Source of the DNA: Melanopsichium pennsylvanicum
Lineage: Eukaryota > Basidiomycota > Ustilaginomycetes > Ustilaginales
DNA: 64,000 bases
Reading direction: 5' to 3'
Assembly: GCA_900208305.1 (NCBI GenBank)
Contig: OAPG01000001.1
Location: forward strand, 2,046,001 to 2,110,000
This document shows, piece after piece, positions 10,405 to 19,910 of this stretch (the stretch's first letter is position 1; each line of letters opens with the position of its first letter). A model generated the notes under the pieces. The model was not told where the DNA came from, searched no databases, and saw nothing but the letters and a program-made list of their open reading frames with translations. A program made the translations under genes and the position numbers.

Positions 10405-13400
10405 ATGACAACTCGCATTCCACCTTACGACATCCCCGAGCCAACGCCCCTCACAAAGGACCAGATCAGGCACAAGTATGCCCGCTTCGAGTCGCTGCGT
10501 GCTCAGCTCTCCGCCGCCTTCCGCGGTCAAATCGCCATTCGCGGTGAACCCCTCTTTGGCAAAAGCATCACCATCTTCAATGATGCAGCTCCACTCGGTG
10601 GCTGGATGGTGCTACTACCCGTAGACGTGCACGATGTTTCCACTGCAGTCAAGTTCTGCGCTGCTCATCGTCTCTCGCCCTCGATCAAGTCCGGAGGGTT
10701 CGCTACCGCTGGCTGGTCAATTCAAGGCGATGTCGTCATTGACACTTCAATCATGGACGACGTCAAGTTGATCGTGCCTAAACATGTTCCATCTGAAAAT
10801 TCCGTCGGCATGCTCGGTTCGTCTCCATTGACGGTGCCTGCTGCGGGCCCCAACACTTCTTACAACCCCTCAGGCATGTGCGTCAATGCACCCGACGGTG
10901 CCTCCTTGTCTCCACAGTCTTGCTCTTCTCAGCCACACTCCATGGCAGTTGGCGTCTCCTCATCAGACAGCGTTGCTCCTCCACCACCTTCGTCAGCAGC
11001 ATCCGCAGCCATCGATCCCATCACAGCCCACTCCAAGTCAGACTCGATTGTCATCAAGAGCGAATCAGTCAGTGCAGCAGACCAACTCGTCAAGCATCAG
11101 ATTCACAACCCACAGGCAAAAGCGATTCAGGATTATGCCACAAAGCGTACCATTGCACAGAGCGAGCCGTCCGAGGACATCGATCCACAAGACGCCGTCA
11201 AGAACGCACTCAAGCGCAAGGCACGCCAATTCGACGACGTCGTTGTTGGGGCTTCTGACGTCGCTCATGTCAGCCACGCCGATTCTCAGTATGAATCCGC
11301 GACAAGGCGAAAGACCGACTCAAGCAACGCAAACCACTCGGCAATTCAGGACGATTCGCATGCCAAATCCCAATCCATGCAGCACGGTCGCAGTCACGAA
11401 AGCGGTGCAGACGCTGACAGCGAGGGTTCGTACGCAAGTTCACGTCATGAACTTGATCAGGACAACCACCATACCCAACAACATGTCAATGACCTCCCTA
11501 CGACACGCCACTCATCTCATCCCAACAGCAACCTTCGTGGAGTCGCCACTTCCCGTAGTGACTTTCTCAATGCCTCCGAGCCCCGCGACACCGCACCATT
11601 GTACCCCACTTCCGGTTCCGGTTCGGCTTCCTCTTCATTACCGACCAATGCACCCGTCCCTGCCAAGATCTGGGTCGATAGGCAACTCGATCTTTCAGGC
11701 AACGCCTCTGACTCTGCCGGTGGCAGCAATTCCGGCTCGAATGGTGGCGCAAGTTCGTCTCATCTTGCATCGAGCTTCACTTCCGCATCCAAGCAGTCTT
11801 CCACCAAATCTTCCAGCGCGGGCGGCGATAAGGCGGACGCAGATGTCGTTGACGGTGCCACGACCGATGATGTTGGCGAAGAGAGCCTTCCCTTCAAGCG
11901 GCCGTCTACGATTTCTATGCCGACGCGTGATGGATTGCTATCATTGCAGAGGAGGCCGGCTTCGAGGTCGGGCTCCCGTTCCGGCTCTGCTTCCGGTAGC
12001 GATGCCGGGAGGAACCGCAGGGAATTGTCCTTCAGCAGGACTCCCGAGGATTGGGATGCAAGTGCCAGTGCAGATCATCAGAGGTGGCACAAGCATCATC
12101 GCCCACCATCGAGCACACCGGGAGATAAGCTGAAGCTACCCGAAGGCGGGTTTGTGTGGAGGAGCGATGGTGCCGATGCGGGGATCATGAGTGTATCCGC
12201 TGCACCTGGCAGCTTGCCGTGGGACGCAGAGGCGTTTGCGGCCAATTCAGACGCTGCCCCCGGCCGATCAGGGTCACTCAGCGCTCGCTCTTCGTCTGGT
12301 GAAGCCTCGTCGAATGAGATGGAGACCGCAAGTCGAGCGAATGGCTCGGGATACTTCGGTGCCTCTACTCTGAGCGATCTTCAGGATGCCTGGCCATCCA
12401 GCACATGGGCAGTCAACCAGGACGCTAGCAACGATCCTGGCTCGACGCTTCCGCGCTTCATTCCATCACCGTTGCAAAAGTATGCCTCACCGTCACCCAC
12501 ACCGCAGGGTCCCGACGCTGCTAGTCCGTACAACTTTGACTCGCGGCCCGAGGGATACCACAACATAGCCTCGGCAATCCTCCCGCCTGGCGTGTATGAA
12601 AAATGCTATGCGCTAGCATCCTTTGGCCCCGGTGTAGGCATCCGTGGTCTCGACGCATTCACTGATCTCGCCGGCCGCGAAGGCAACTTTCTCGCTGCCA
12701 TGGACGAGAAGAGTAAAGGCAAAGAGCGTCAAGTTGAAGATGACTCTGCCTTTCCTCCGCTCGCCGTCAATGGCGTGCCCTATCACGTGCCTGTTTCGGC
12801 GTATCCGGTTGGATCCACGGCCATGACCACAGGTGGGTTTGGCTACCTCACCCGTGCCTACGGTCTGTCACTTGACAATATCGTCGAAGTCGAGATGGTT
12901 CTAGCTGACGGCCGTATCGTCACCCTGAACGACTCGTCCAAGGAGAAATCCCAGGAAGAACGCGATCTGTGGTGGGCGGTGAGGGGTGCAGCGCCGTGTT
13001 TCGGCATTGTGACACGACTGACTGCAAAGGCATACCCGGTCCCTTCGGTGTACTCTGGAAACCTCATCTACCCTCTGAATCCGGCTACTGCCAGCTCGCT
13101 CATCCGGCATTGGAGAGACTGCCTCAAAGCTGGGCTGCCACGCAGCTTTTATTCGAACCTCATCCTCACTGCAGGTCCATCCAAGACGAGCCACGTGATT
13201 GTGATCCAGGTGAGCTACCTCGGATCCAAGTCGGATGGCGAGGCGCTTGTGCAGGCGATCAGTAGTTGGACCGGGGAGCGATTGCTGCTCAAGGATGTGG
13301 AAGAGAGAAGTTTCCTCTCTCAACAGGATGGCGTTGCCAAGGTGCTCAAAGGTGGGACTGGTCGTCGGTGGATGGTTCGTGGAGATTTGATCTCGACGCT

Positions 13401-13929
13401 TACCGACGATGTGATTGCCAAGAGCGTCCGAAGCTTTCAAGGACTGGGCTCTCGTGCAGTGTGGCTGTTCGAACTGATGGGAGGAGCGGTAGAAGACTCG
13501 CCTGCAGATGAAACGTGCATCTGTCCCGAAGCGCGCGCAGCAAAGTTCACCGTGGGATCCCTCCAGCAGTGGAGTGGCAAAGCCGAAGACAAAACGTGCA
13601 TAGAGAGTGTCGAAAGGTGGTTGAACGAGGTGGTGGCTAAAGTGAGTGTTGGTGGGCCCTATCCGTGTTTCTTGGGAAGGAGCGAGAGGATGGATAGAGT
13701 GATTGGCGCTTACGGGTTGGATAATTTCAAGAGATTGTTGGAGATCAAGAAACGGGTCGATCCACGAGGAATGTTCAAGCACACGTTTGGGAACGGGTTT
13801 GTGGTCGAGAATGCAGACGACTTGCTACGTGAGCTCGAGCAGACACAGGCGACGAGGAGACAGGTGCAGGAGCAACAGGCACAGCAAGCAGCTCAGTCGA
13901 ATGGATCAGTTATATCTTCGCAGGAGTAG
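10405..13929 (+). CDS. FAD-linked oxidase (PCMH-type) with a large low-complexity insertion
   Basis: This 1174-residue protein has the two halves of a PCMH/VAO-type FAD-binding domain. The N-terminal part is at about residues 40-118, with the P-loop-like segment PSIKSGGFATAGWSIQGD. The second part runs from about 720 to 890, with GGFGYLTRAYGLSLDNIVEV. A substrate-domain-like region follows, with a berberine-bridge-like end (KKRVDPRGMFKHTFGNG) near residues 1110-1130. Between the halves, about residues 119-710, lies a Ser/Ala/His/Asp-rich low-complexity insert in one open frame without splice signals that would obviously remove it. The position that carries a covalent 8-alpha-histidyl flavin in many relatives (GGH) reads GGF, so FAD is probably held non-covalently. 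The start at 10405 was chosen because family-like sequence begins about 30 residues later. The substrate is unknown. Confidence 0.8.
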   Translation: MTTRIPPYDIPEPTPLTKDQIRHKYARFESLRAQLSAAFRGQIAIRGEPLFGKSITIFNDAAPLGGWMVLLPVDVHDVSTAVKFCAAHRLSPSIKSGGFATAGWSIQGDVVIDTSIMDDVKLIVPKHVPSENSVGMLGSSPLTVPAAGPNTSYNPSGMCVNAPDGASLSPQSCSSQPHSMAVGVSSSDSVAPPPPSSAASAAIDPITAHSKSDSIVIKSESVSAADQLVKHQIHNPQAKAIQDYATKRTIAQSEPSEDIDPQDAVKNALKRKARQFDDVVVGASDVAHVSHADSQYESATRRKTDSSNANHSAIQDDSHAKSQSMQHGRSHESGADADSEGSYASSRHELDQDNHHTQQHVNDLPTTRHSSHPNSNLRGVATSRSDFLNASEPRDTAPLYPTSGSGSASSSLPTNAPVPAKIWVDRQLDLSGNASDSAGGSNSGSNGGASSSHLASSFTSASKQSSTKSSSAGGDKADADVVDGATTDDVGEESLPFKRPSTISMPTRDGLLSLQRRPASRSGSRSGSASGSDAGRNRRELSFSRTPEDWDASASADHQRWHKHHRPPSSTPGDKLKLPEGGFVWRSDGADAGIMSVSAAPGSLPWDAEAFAANSDAAPGRSGSLSARSSSGEASSNEMETASRANGSGYFGASTLSDLQDAWPSSTWAVNQDASNDPGSTLPRFIPSPLQKYASPSPTPQGPDAASPYNFDSRPEGYHNIASAILPPGVYEKCYALASFGPGVGIRGLDAFTDLAGREGNFLAAMDEKSKGKERQVEDDSAFPPLAVNGVPYHVPVSAYPVGSTAMTTGGFGYLTRAYGLSLDNIVEVEMVLADGRIVTLNDSSKEKSQEERDLWWAVRGAAPCFGIVTRLTAKAYPVPSVYSGNLIYPLNPATASSLIRHWRDCLKAGLPRSFYSNLILTAGPSKTSHVIVIQVSYLGSKSDGEALVQAISSWTGERLLLKDVEERSFLSQQDGVAKVLKGGTGRRWMVRGDLISTLTDDVIAKSVRSFQGLGSRAVWLFELMGGAVEDSPADETCICPEARAAKFTVGSLQQWSGKAEDKTCIESVERWLNEVVAKVSVGGPYPCFLGRSERMDRVIGAYGLDNFKRLLEIKKRVDPRGMFKHTFGNGFVVENADDLLRELEQTQATRRQVQEQQAQQAAQSNGSVISSQE

Positions 13930-14905
13930 AAGCATGACAAGCATCCTCGTCTACTTTCCTCTCCCTGTCTCTCTTGCTTTTGCTCGTTGAATAGCTTTGT
14001 TGTTACGGTCTGTATGATATTCAGGATCACCACAACAAAATCGTATTATATGTATATCGGAGCCTACCTCTTGATACTGTATAAAGACAGAGTGTGAATT
14101 GTAGCGTCAGACTGCGACTGAGACTGAGACTGAGAAGTCCACAAAAACGACGTTGGGAACAGCGTCGCGTGAATGGTTTGGGGACGGGCGGGCCGCGGCG
14201 CGAAGTTGGCCGAGATTGAAATTCCCTTATTTTTTCGGAAATCGGAATTTAGAAGACCGGCAGACAATAAGCAGACGCCGTGCATTGCTCGTGCCTCTCA
14301 TCCTCTCCCCCGCGTCTTTCTTTCCATAACCATCATACTGTATCGACCGTCTCTCCGCCTTCACCGACAATATCAACATCATTTTCACAGCCGCAATTTC
14401 CTCATTTCCTTTCAATACCATCCCAAAGCAAGTGGATCCTGCACACATAGCAGGCAAGGAAGTACCGTGACGATTTAGAATCGCCGTTGACGACGCGTCT
14501 TAGCGACCACACCGGTGACCATTGCGAACAGCAGTATCGCAGAGCCATTCGGAATCCTGGCCATATAAACGATAGTCGGGAAAACAAGTTGATCGTAGGG
14601 CATTGTGGAAGATCAACTACGTCAGAAGCACACCGCGCTGCGTTCGTGTCTGGTGATTGCAGGGTACAGCCCGGAAAGCTTTCTTTGAGGACTTGATGTA
14701 AGAGCTCGAAACTTGCATCACCAAACTCGGCCATCCCCTCTACCGCATTGGCATCAACAAGCTCCTGAATGAATGCATCAAGTTGCCACGAAGCGCACAG
14801 CATTCCAGCAAACTACAATCACCGACTACCTTTGCGCCTGAAGCGCATGAATCTATACCGCCTGGGGAGCTACACAACAGCTCATACCCCAGATCATCTA
14901 CTACC
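13930..14905. other. intergenic region with a probable unannotated 5' part of the SPT7-like gene
   Basis: The 3' flank of the oxidase gene is followed from about 14280 by CT-rich promoter-like sequence on the + strand. The frame used by the SPT7-like gene stays open upstream of its first ATG back to 14702, where a TAA occurs. That stretch reads like structured protein (for example CITKLGHPLYRIG), so a spliced upstream exon is likely. A GTAAGA donor-like site lies at 14698. The opposite strand also has a 133-codon frame (14402-14803) that I regard as a shadow. Confidence 0.4.
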
Positions 14906-17419
14906 ATGAAGTACCTGCTGCAAGCGATATCATCCAAACGATCTTCGGTCAAACTCGGCGATGATGAACTCCGCGATCTTCTCACCGAGGTTTGCAAAGG
15001 TCGGGATGAACGAGAGGAATTTCTCGAATCCATCGATCGCATCATTACTGAGCTCAAGAATTACACAGAGCATTCGACCGCTTTTCTTTCCAAAGTATCC
15101 AAACGTGATGCACCAGATTATTACGAAGTGATCAAGCATCCGATGGATTTGGGTACCATGCAGAAAAAGGTCAAATCAGGACAGTACAAGAGCAAGAAAC
15201 AGTTTGCGCATGATTTGAATATGATCTGGGACAATTGTCTGTTGTACAATTCAGATCCTATGCATCCGTTGAGGAGAAATGTTCAGTTTATGCGCAAAAA
15301 GGCAAATCATTTATTGGAGTTCATTTCGGATAAGAGCGATGTAAAAGATGCACTCGTTCAGTGGGGAAGTATCAACCCCGCCACCACTGTCTCTGCTGAT
15401 GCCAACGGTGTTCCAAAGACCACAGATGGGTTGGTGAGTGGGGAAGCTCAGCAAGTTGAAGAAAAATCGAAAGAGGAAGCGATCAAGGTGAAAAGGAGAA
15501 GGACGGAAGGTGATGGGAAGTTTGAGGATCAAGAAGCGTTTATAAGGTCTCCACAAGGAATGTTGGAGTGGGGTCGAATCGATGCAGGTCTGAGTGTCTT
15601 GGAAGGTCCCAGTTCGAGGCCGCTTATAGGGCCGTTTGCACCTGTCGAGGCTATGGATCGAATCAAAGAGTCTGAGGAGCAAGAAGATCCGCTAAGCTGT
15701 GTACTCGGTTCCATCTTCCCAACCTCTCTCCATTCCAAAGGGAAAGAAAATAAGACACCGGAACCATCACAGCTCCAATCACGATCACAGTCGCAATCGC
15801 AGTCGCAGTCGCAAACACCCGCATCGACATCTTCATTGGACAACAACAACGTTTTTTCTCTAGATGCTTCGGCCAATTGGTTCACTGTAACCGCGTCTCG
15901 GAGACTCATGAGTTCTGCACTCCCCGCATTGCCTTGCTCGACCGTATTGACGCCATCCAACGAAACAGAAGGGAAAGTTCAAGGAATGAAAAAGAGGAAA
16001 AAAAAACCTTTTCATTTGGTCCCTGCCACCAGAAGAAAAGGACTCCAGGGTAAGATAGCTCGAAACATTCGTACGCTACAAAAAGTGCAAGAGACGCATA
16101 ACAAGTTTCTCTCACTCGCGCACTATGTTGAGAATGAAGCACCGATTCCTGCATACCTCACTTCCATGTCGAGCGATGAAGAGTCGGATTATCCTTCCGA
16201 CCCTGAAGATTTTGGTGCTCCCGGTCTGACTTCTTGTTCGCATCATGGGTTGGAAGCGGCACGTAATCCTTTCACGAGAATATCTGCCGAAAGTGCACGA
16301 GATCACTGTGCCTACAACGTACAAACCATGCTTGCACATCAAGGATTCGAAGGATCGCATCGTGTAGCGTTGGACGTTCTCACAGATGCATTGGGAGAGT
16401 TTTTGGGTAATTTGGGACGTATGTTGCGGTTATACTCGGATCGATACTCTCATACAATGTCGGCAGAAGAGATGATGTTGCATACTCTTCAGGAAACTTT
16501 ACGAACAGATGTGCATTCGTTGGAAACCTACATTCGGAATGATGTGGAACGGTATGGATCCAAAATGACGGATTTGTTGAGGAAATTGAGGGCAAGTTAT
16601 AAGGAACAATTCAATTTGTCTACCGAAAGGGCGACGATTGAGGATGAAGCCTTGTTTGCGGATAATGCAGAGGCTTTGGTGGTAGGCAATTGGGCAGAGG
16701 ATTTGGGAGATGATTATTTCGGATTCCGAGAATTGGGTTTGGATAAAGAGGTAGGGTTGGGTGGATTGACGGTTCCATCCAGGCTGTTTTATGGCAGGAA
16801 TAGAGGTGGTGGAGTAGGTGGAGCAGGGTTGGTAAGAGGAGGATTGGGTGACGGAACCAAAGACAATGTTTTGCCTTATCCACCACCACCCGAACCCATC
16901 CCGTTGGTGACAGCTGCAGTGGACGATCAGATTGGGTTGTTACGAGGTTTCTATCAAGATAAGCTCAGAGAGCATCGAAACCGGCTCAAACACCAAGACG
17001 CTGCTTTGCTCGCCAACAAGAATAATAACAACAGCAAGCAGGGAGTGGGAGAAGGTAAAGGCGAAGAACGAGATGATGATGGTCATGGTGATGATGGGAG
17101 AGGGGAAGAGAAGGAGGGGGAGAAATTGAATCCGATTGTGGTTGCAAACACTTTGCCAGATCAAGAACAGGAGAAACAAAGGTACAAGGTTCCACCCACG
17201 GGCAAAATGCCAAGGAAGTTGATATGGAGTGCAACTCTGGAGAATAAGCAATATCTGGATAAATTGGCTGCAGAAAAGGCAGTCGAAAAGGAAAAGGCGA
17301 TTGGAACGACGACGACGACGACGACGCCGGCGGCGGTTCACATGTTGACCGCAGGTGGTACGTCAAGCAAAGCAGCAGCTGACAAAGGAAAGGTCAAGAA
17401 AAGTGGTATTACAGCGTGA
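14906..17419 (+). CDS. SPT7: SAGA complex subunit Spt7-like: bromodomain plus histone fold
   Basis: The 837 residues from the first ATG show a conserved YLLQAI...ELRDLL block at about 3-35, then a bromodomain at about 45-140. The bromodomain carries NYTEHSTAFLSKVSKRDAPDYY, the KHPMDLGTM turn and the acetyl-lysine-pocket Asn in NCLLYNSDP. A histone-fold-like region lies at about 455-560. This order is that of yeast Spt7, which scaffolds SAGA and pairs with TAF10. Downstream are acidic and Lys-rich tails, a (CAGTCG)n-encoded Ser/Gln run near 15785-15815 and a poly-Thr run near 17308-17325. Yeast Spt7 (1332 residues) has about 400 residues before its bromodomain, so the N-terminus here is probably incomplete and continues into an upstream exon (see 13930-14905). 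Confidence 0.85.
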   Translation: MKYLLQAISSKRSSVKLGDDELRDLLTEVCKGRDEREEFLESIDRIITELKNYTEHSTAFLSKVSKRDAPDYYEVIKHPMDLGTMQKKVKSGQYKSKKQFAHDLNMIWDNCLLYNSDPMHPLRRNVQFMRKKANHLLEFISDKSDVKDALVQWGSINPATTVSADANGVPKTTDGLVSGEAQQVEEKSKEEAIKVKRRRTEGDGKFEDQEAFIRSPQGMLEWGRIDAGLSVLEGPSSRPLIGPFAPVEAMDRIKESEEQEDPLSCVLGSIFPTSLHSKGKENKTPEPSQLQSRSQSQSQSQSQTPASTSSLDNNNVFSLDASANWFTVTASRRLMSSALPALPCSTVLTPSNETEGKVQGMKKRKKKPFHLVPATRRKGLQGKIARNIRTLQKVQETHNKFLSLAHYVENEAPIPAYLTSMSSDEESDYPSDPEDFGAPGLTSCSHHGLEAARNPFTRISAESARDHCAYNVQTMLAHQGFEGSHRVALDVLTDALGEFLGNLGRMLRLYSDRYSHTMSAEEMMLHTLQETLRTDVHSLETYIRNDVERYGSKMTDLLRKLRASYKEQFNLSTERATIEDEALFADNAEALVVGNWAEDLGDDYFGFRELGLDKEVGLGGLTVPSRLFYGRNRGGGVGGAGLVRGGLGDGTKDNVLPYPPPPEPIPLVTAAVDDQIGLLRGFYQDKLREHRNRLKHQDAALLANKNNNNSKQGVGEGKGEERDDDGHGDDGRGEEKEGEKLNPIVVANTLPDQEQEKQRYKVPPTGKMPRKLIWSATLENKQYLDKLAAEKAVEKEKAIGTTTTTTTPAAVHMLTAGGTSSKAAADKGKVKKSGITA

Positions 17420-17783
17420 ACCAACAACTCCTTATCCTTCCTTCTCTTTTTCTAAGAGGAGGGGGCAAGAAAGGTCGAGGGGTCCGATGCAGATTGAATT
17501 TTTGCCTCACAGGTCTGCATGTACACACTGTAAGAAACAACCGGATGGATCTGTTTTTTGGCGTGATGGCTTCGAAAACTATTTTGCGTGTATGTGCTTG
17601 TGCGGACAAGGCGTGAGATGATTATGGCTGCGAGAAACGAGAAAAGAGGGAAAGGTCCCGATGTGATTGAAAATCCTAGTCTGAGGCAGGGAGCTGGTAT
17701 TGTTCATGAAGGTGAAAAGGCCAAAAGAGGGAAAGGGGGGGTGGAATGAGAGACGGGAGAAATGGGATGATAGAGAGTTTGAA
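17420..17783. other. convergent intergenic spacer
   Basis: This is the 3'-to-3' gap between the SPT7-like gene and the dehydrogenase gene. It is short and without a supported gene; small frames on both strands are low-complexity. Confidence 0.5.
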
Positions 17784-17797
17784 TCAGTATAACGTTT

Positions 17798-18841
17798 TCA
17801 GCGGAAACCCATGCTGTAATGTCGATCAATGAAGGGGTAACAAAAGCATGGAAATGCTTTTGAGAGAGATGGGATGGTTTTGCTGACCTTTTGAAGAGCG
17901 CCTCCATCAACGCGCATTGTAGTGCCGTTCGCAAACATGCTATTGCGACTAGCCAAATATAATACAGCACCCGCATGTTCCTCCGGTTTACCGCAACGAC
18001 CGATTGGAATATTGGCTCCATTGGTATGACTCAATTTATAATGACCCGTTACCGGATCTCTGCTCTCTGTACTTGTGAGGTCAGATGGATAAAGACCTGG
18101 TTCAATCACGTTTGTTCGTAGACCGTGATCGCAAAACATGGTGGATAGAATCTGACCCAGATGTGAAACAGCTGTTTTACTGATATTGTAGATTGGGTTG
18201 AGGATGGGAAGTTTAGACCAAGCTGCATTAGAGCTGATCAAAATCGTTTGACTCAGGTAAGAAGGGGATGTACCTTCCTTGAGTAATGGTAAAAAGCATA
18301 AAGCGCTCAGGTAGTTTCCGGTTATGTTGGTTTCAAGGATGGATGAACAATCGCTTTCAGTGAAGGACCAGAGTTCTTCTACGATTTCGCCAAACTCTTG
18401 ATCCTTGGATTCTTGCGATTTAGTATCAGGGGATGACGATGATGATTCTTGACCATAAGAACGGAGGAATTTCCCGGCAATTCCTGCATTGCATACGAGT
18501 ACTTGAACACCTTTGCGATCCCTTTTGACAAGGTCGGATTCGATAAATTCTCGTGCGCTGATGAGCGAGGTCTTGGAGGTAATGTCGGCTTGCACTGCGA
18601 CAAGCTCGCCATTATTGCGAAGAGAAGTGTCAGGAAAGAGGCGGTTGAAATCAGATACAGTAGAATCGAGTAAGGACTGGCGTCGACCAAGAATGTATAC
18701 GAGTGCGCCATTGGAAGCAAGTGCATGCGCTGCGTATAGGCCTAATCCGGATGATCCTCCGGTCACAACACATGTGAGATCTTGGACATTGAAGAGGGTT
18801 GACACTTGGAAGTGCGAGAGCGGGTTGTTGGTCGTCGTCAT
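17798..18841 (-). CDS. short-chain dehydrogenase/reductase (SDR)
   Basis: The 347-codon frame has the classical SDR layout: cofactor loop TGGSSGLG near residue 27, NAG near residue 115, a catalytic Ser in ILISSNAAW, and YxxxK in the form YNISK. The late EPGLYPSDLTS and DGGAL segments follow. The substrate is not predictable. The family-like sequence ends at about GGALQK, and the last 30 residues of the unspliced frame look like translated intron. A 74-bp GT-AG intron from 17887 down to 17814 (GTCAGC donor, ACAG acceptor) would replace them with a nine-residue end finishing at 17784. Either end is possible; I favour the spliced one slightly. Confidence 0.85.
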   Translation of the reverse strand: MTTTNNPLSHFQVSTLFNVQDLTCVVTGGSSGLGLYAAHALASNGALVYILGRRQSLLDSTVSDFNRLFPDTSLRNNGELVAVQADITSKTSLISAREFIESDLVKRDRKGVQVLVCNAGIAGKFLRSYGQESSSSSPDTKSQESKDQEFGEIVEELWSFTESDCSSILETNITGNYLSALCFLPLLKEGTSPSYLSQTILISSNAAWSKLPILNPIYNISKTAVSHLGQILSTMFCDHGLRTNVIEPGLYPSDLTSTESRDPVTGHYKLSHTNGANIPIGRCGKPEEHAGAVLYLASRNSMFANGTTMRVDGGALQKVSKTIPSLSKAFPCFCYPFIDRHYSMGFR

Positions 18842-19304
18842 GGCCGTGTGATATTTGATGCGTTGGTGATGGTGATGGTGATGAGGGCGTCGAGGTGCTG
18901 AGGTAGTTACAGTGCTTTAAAACAGAGGTGCAGAGGGAGGGAGGGGAAAGGGGAAGGAGGGACGGCTTTGTTTGTAGGGTTCAATTTAGGATGTTCGAGA
19001 AAGCTCTTTTTTTGTGTCCGTGCGTGCAAGCAAGCAGGAGGACGGAGAAGTTTCGGAGCGAACCGCCTCATTTCATCGCCGCCGCCGCCGGTGCTTCAGT
19101 ACGGTAAATTTTTGATTCAGTACTGCTCATGGTCGATCTCCATAATAACAACATCGTTCGCTCGGCGACTCTTTGCCGTAACGACACATGACAATCTAGA
19201 CAAAGCACAGACGAGACGCATTGCCGATCAAGACTTCATAATTGATGAGAGCAGACTGATTTGATTGCTGCTACGGATATCGTACTGTTGAAGCTACGAC
19301 AGAC
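18842..19304. other. intergenic spacer upstream of the SDR gene
   Basis: This is the 5' flank of the SDR gene and the 3' flank of the PNPOx-like gene, both on the minus strand. It contains a short CGCCGCCGCCG run near 19077. No gene is seen. Confidence 0.5.
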
Positions 19305-19910
19305 TTAGTGCTTGTACACACCGGCAGCAAGCTGAATCTCTTGACTAGTGAGAATGAGCAATTTACCGGCACTTGCCGCATGTCCACTAACGGCAGCCTT
19401 TGCCATTTCGCCGAGAGCCTTCAACTTTCCATCAGCCTTGAACACGCGAATCTCCTCAGGCTGAACGTCCAACAAGACCACCCTTGGGTCGTTGTGATCA
19501 CCAGTGTGCTTGCCATCCTTCTTGTCGTCGAACCAAGACTTCAGGCTGCTGCTCCAATGCTTCTTGATCTTGCTCTGATCCTTGTTGATGACAGCTTGAC
19601 CCGAGATGGACACCCAGTCAGTCGTCTTAGGGTCGTAGAAGGAAACATTGACCTGAGGATCGGTCTCAATGTCGTCAGTCTTGCCAGAGTCGGTGTTCAT
19701 GTAGAACGAAAACACGAGACCCTCGGTGGTTGCGGGAGCCATGGCACGCGATGCGAGGCGGCCATTTGGAGAACGCGAAGTGAGCATTCCGGTGCCGATG
19801 TGCTTTGTGATTTCGAGCAGAGTCTCGATCTTCTCTTGTGGAGTGAAGTCAGATCCTTTCTGGTGAGCACCCTGAGCGGTGGGGTCATGAGTCTGAGTGT
19901 TTGTCGACAT
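19305..19910 (-). CDS. pyridoxamine 5'-phosphate oxidase-like FMN-binding split-barrel protein (BLI-3 / general stress protein 26 type)
   Basis: This 201-residue protein belongs to the small PNPOx-like flavin family that includes fungal BLI-3 and bacterial stress protein 26. Family features visible are the N-terminal helix leading into GTGMLTSRSPNGRLASRAM (about residues 38-56), the beta strand LVFSFYMNTDSGKTDDI (about 65-81), the VNVSFYDP strand and the WVSISGQA strand. A WF-containing helix follows about 30 residues later. Such proteins bind FMN as dimers and usually lack true PNP oxidase activity; in Neurospora bli-3 is light-induced. The length is complete and no intron is seen. It is not operon-linked to its neighbours. 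Confidence 0.88.
   Translation of the reverse strand: MSTNTQTHDPTAQGAHQKGSDFTPQEKIETLLEITKHIGTGMLTSRSPNGRLASRAMAPATTEGLVFSFYMNTDSGKTDDIETDPQVNVSFYDPKTTDWVSISGQAVINKDQSKIKKHWSSSLKSWFDDKKDGKHTGDHNDPRVVLLDVQPEEIRVFKADGKLKALGEMAKAAVSGHAASAGKLLILTSQEIQLAAGVYKH

Noticed and set aside
14402..14803. 133-codon minus-strand frame upstream of SPT7
   Set aside because: The amino-acid composition is fairly natural, but it covers the CT-rich promoter-like strand of the SPT7-like gene and has no motif; treated as a shadow of a probable upstream exon.
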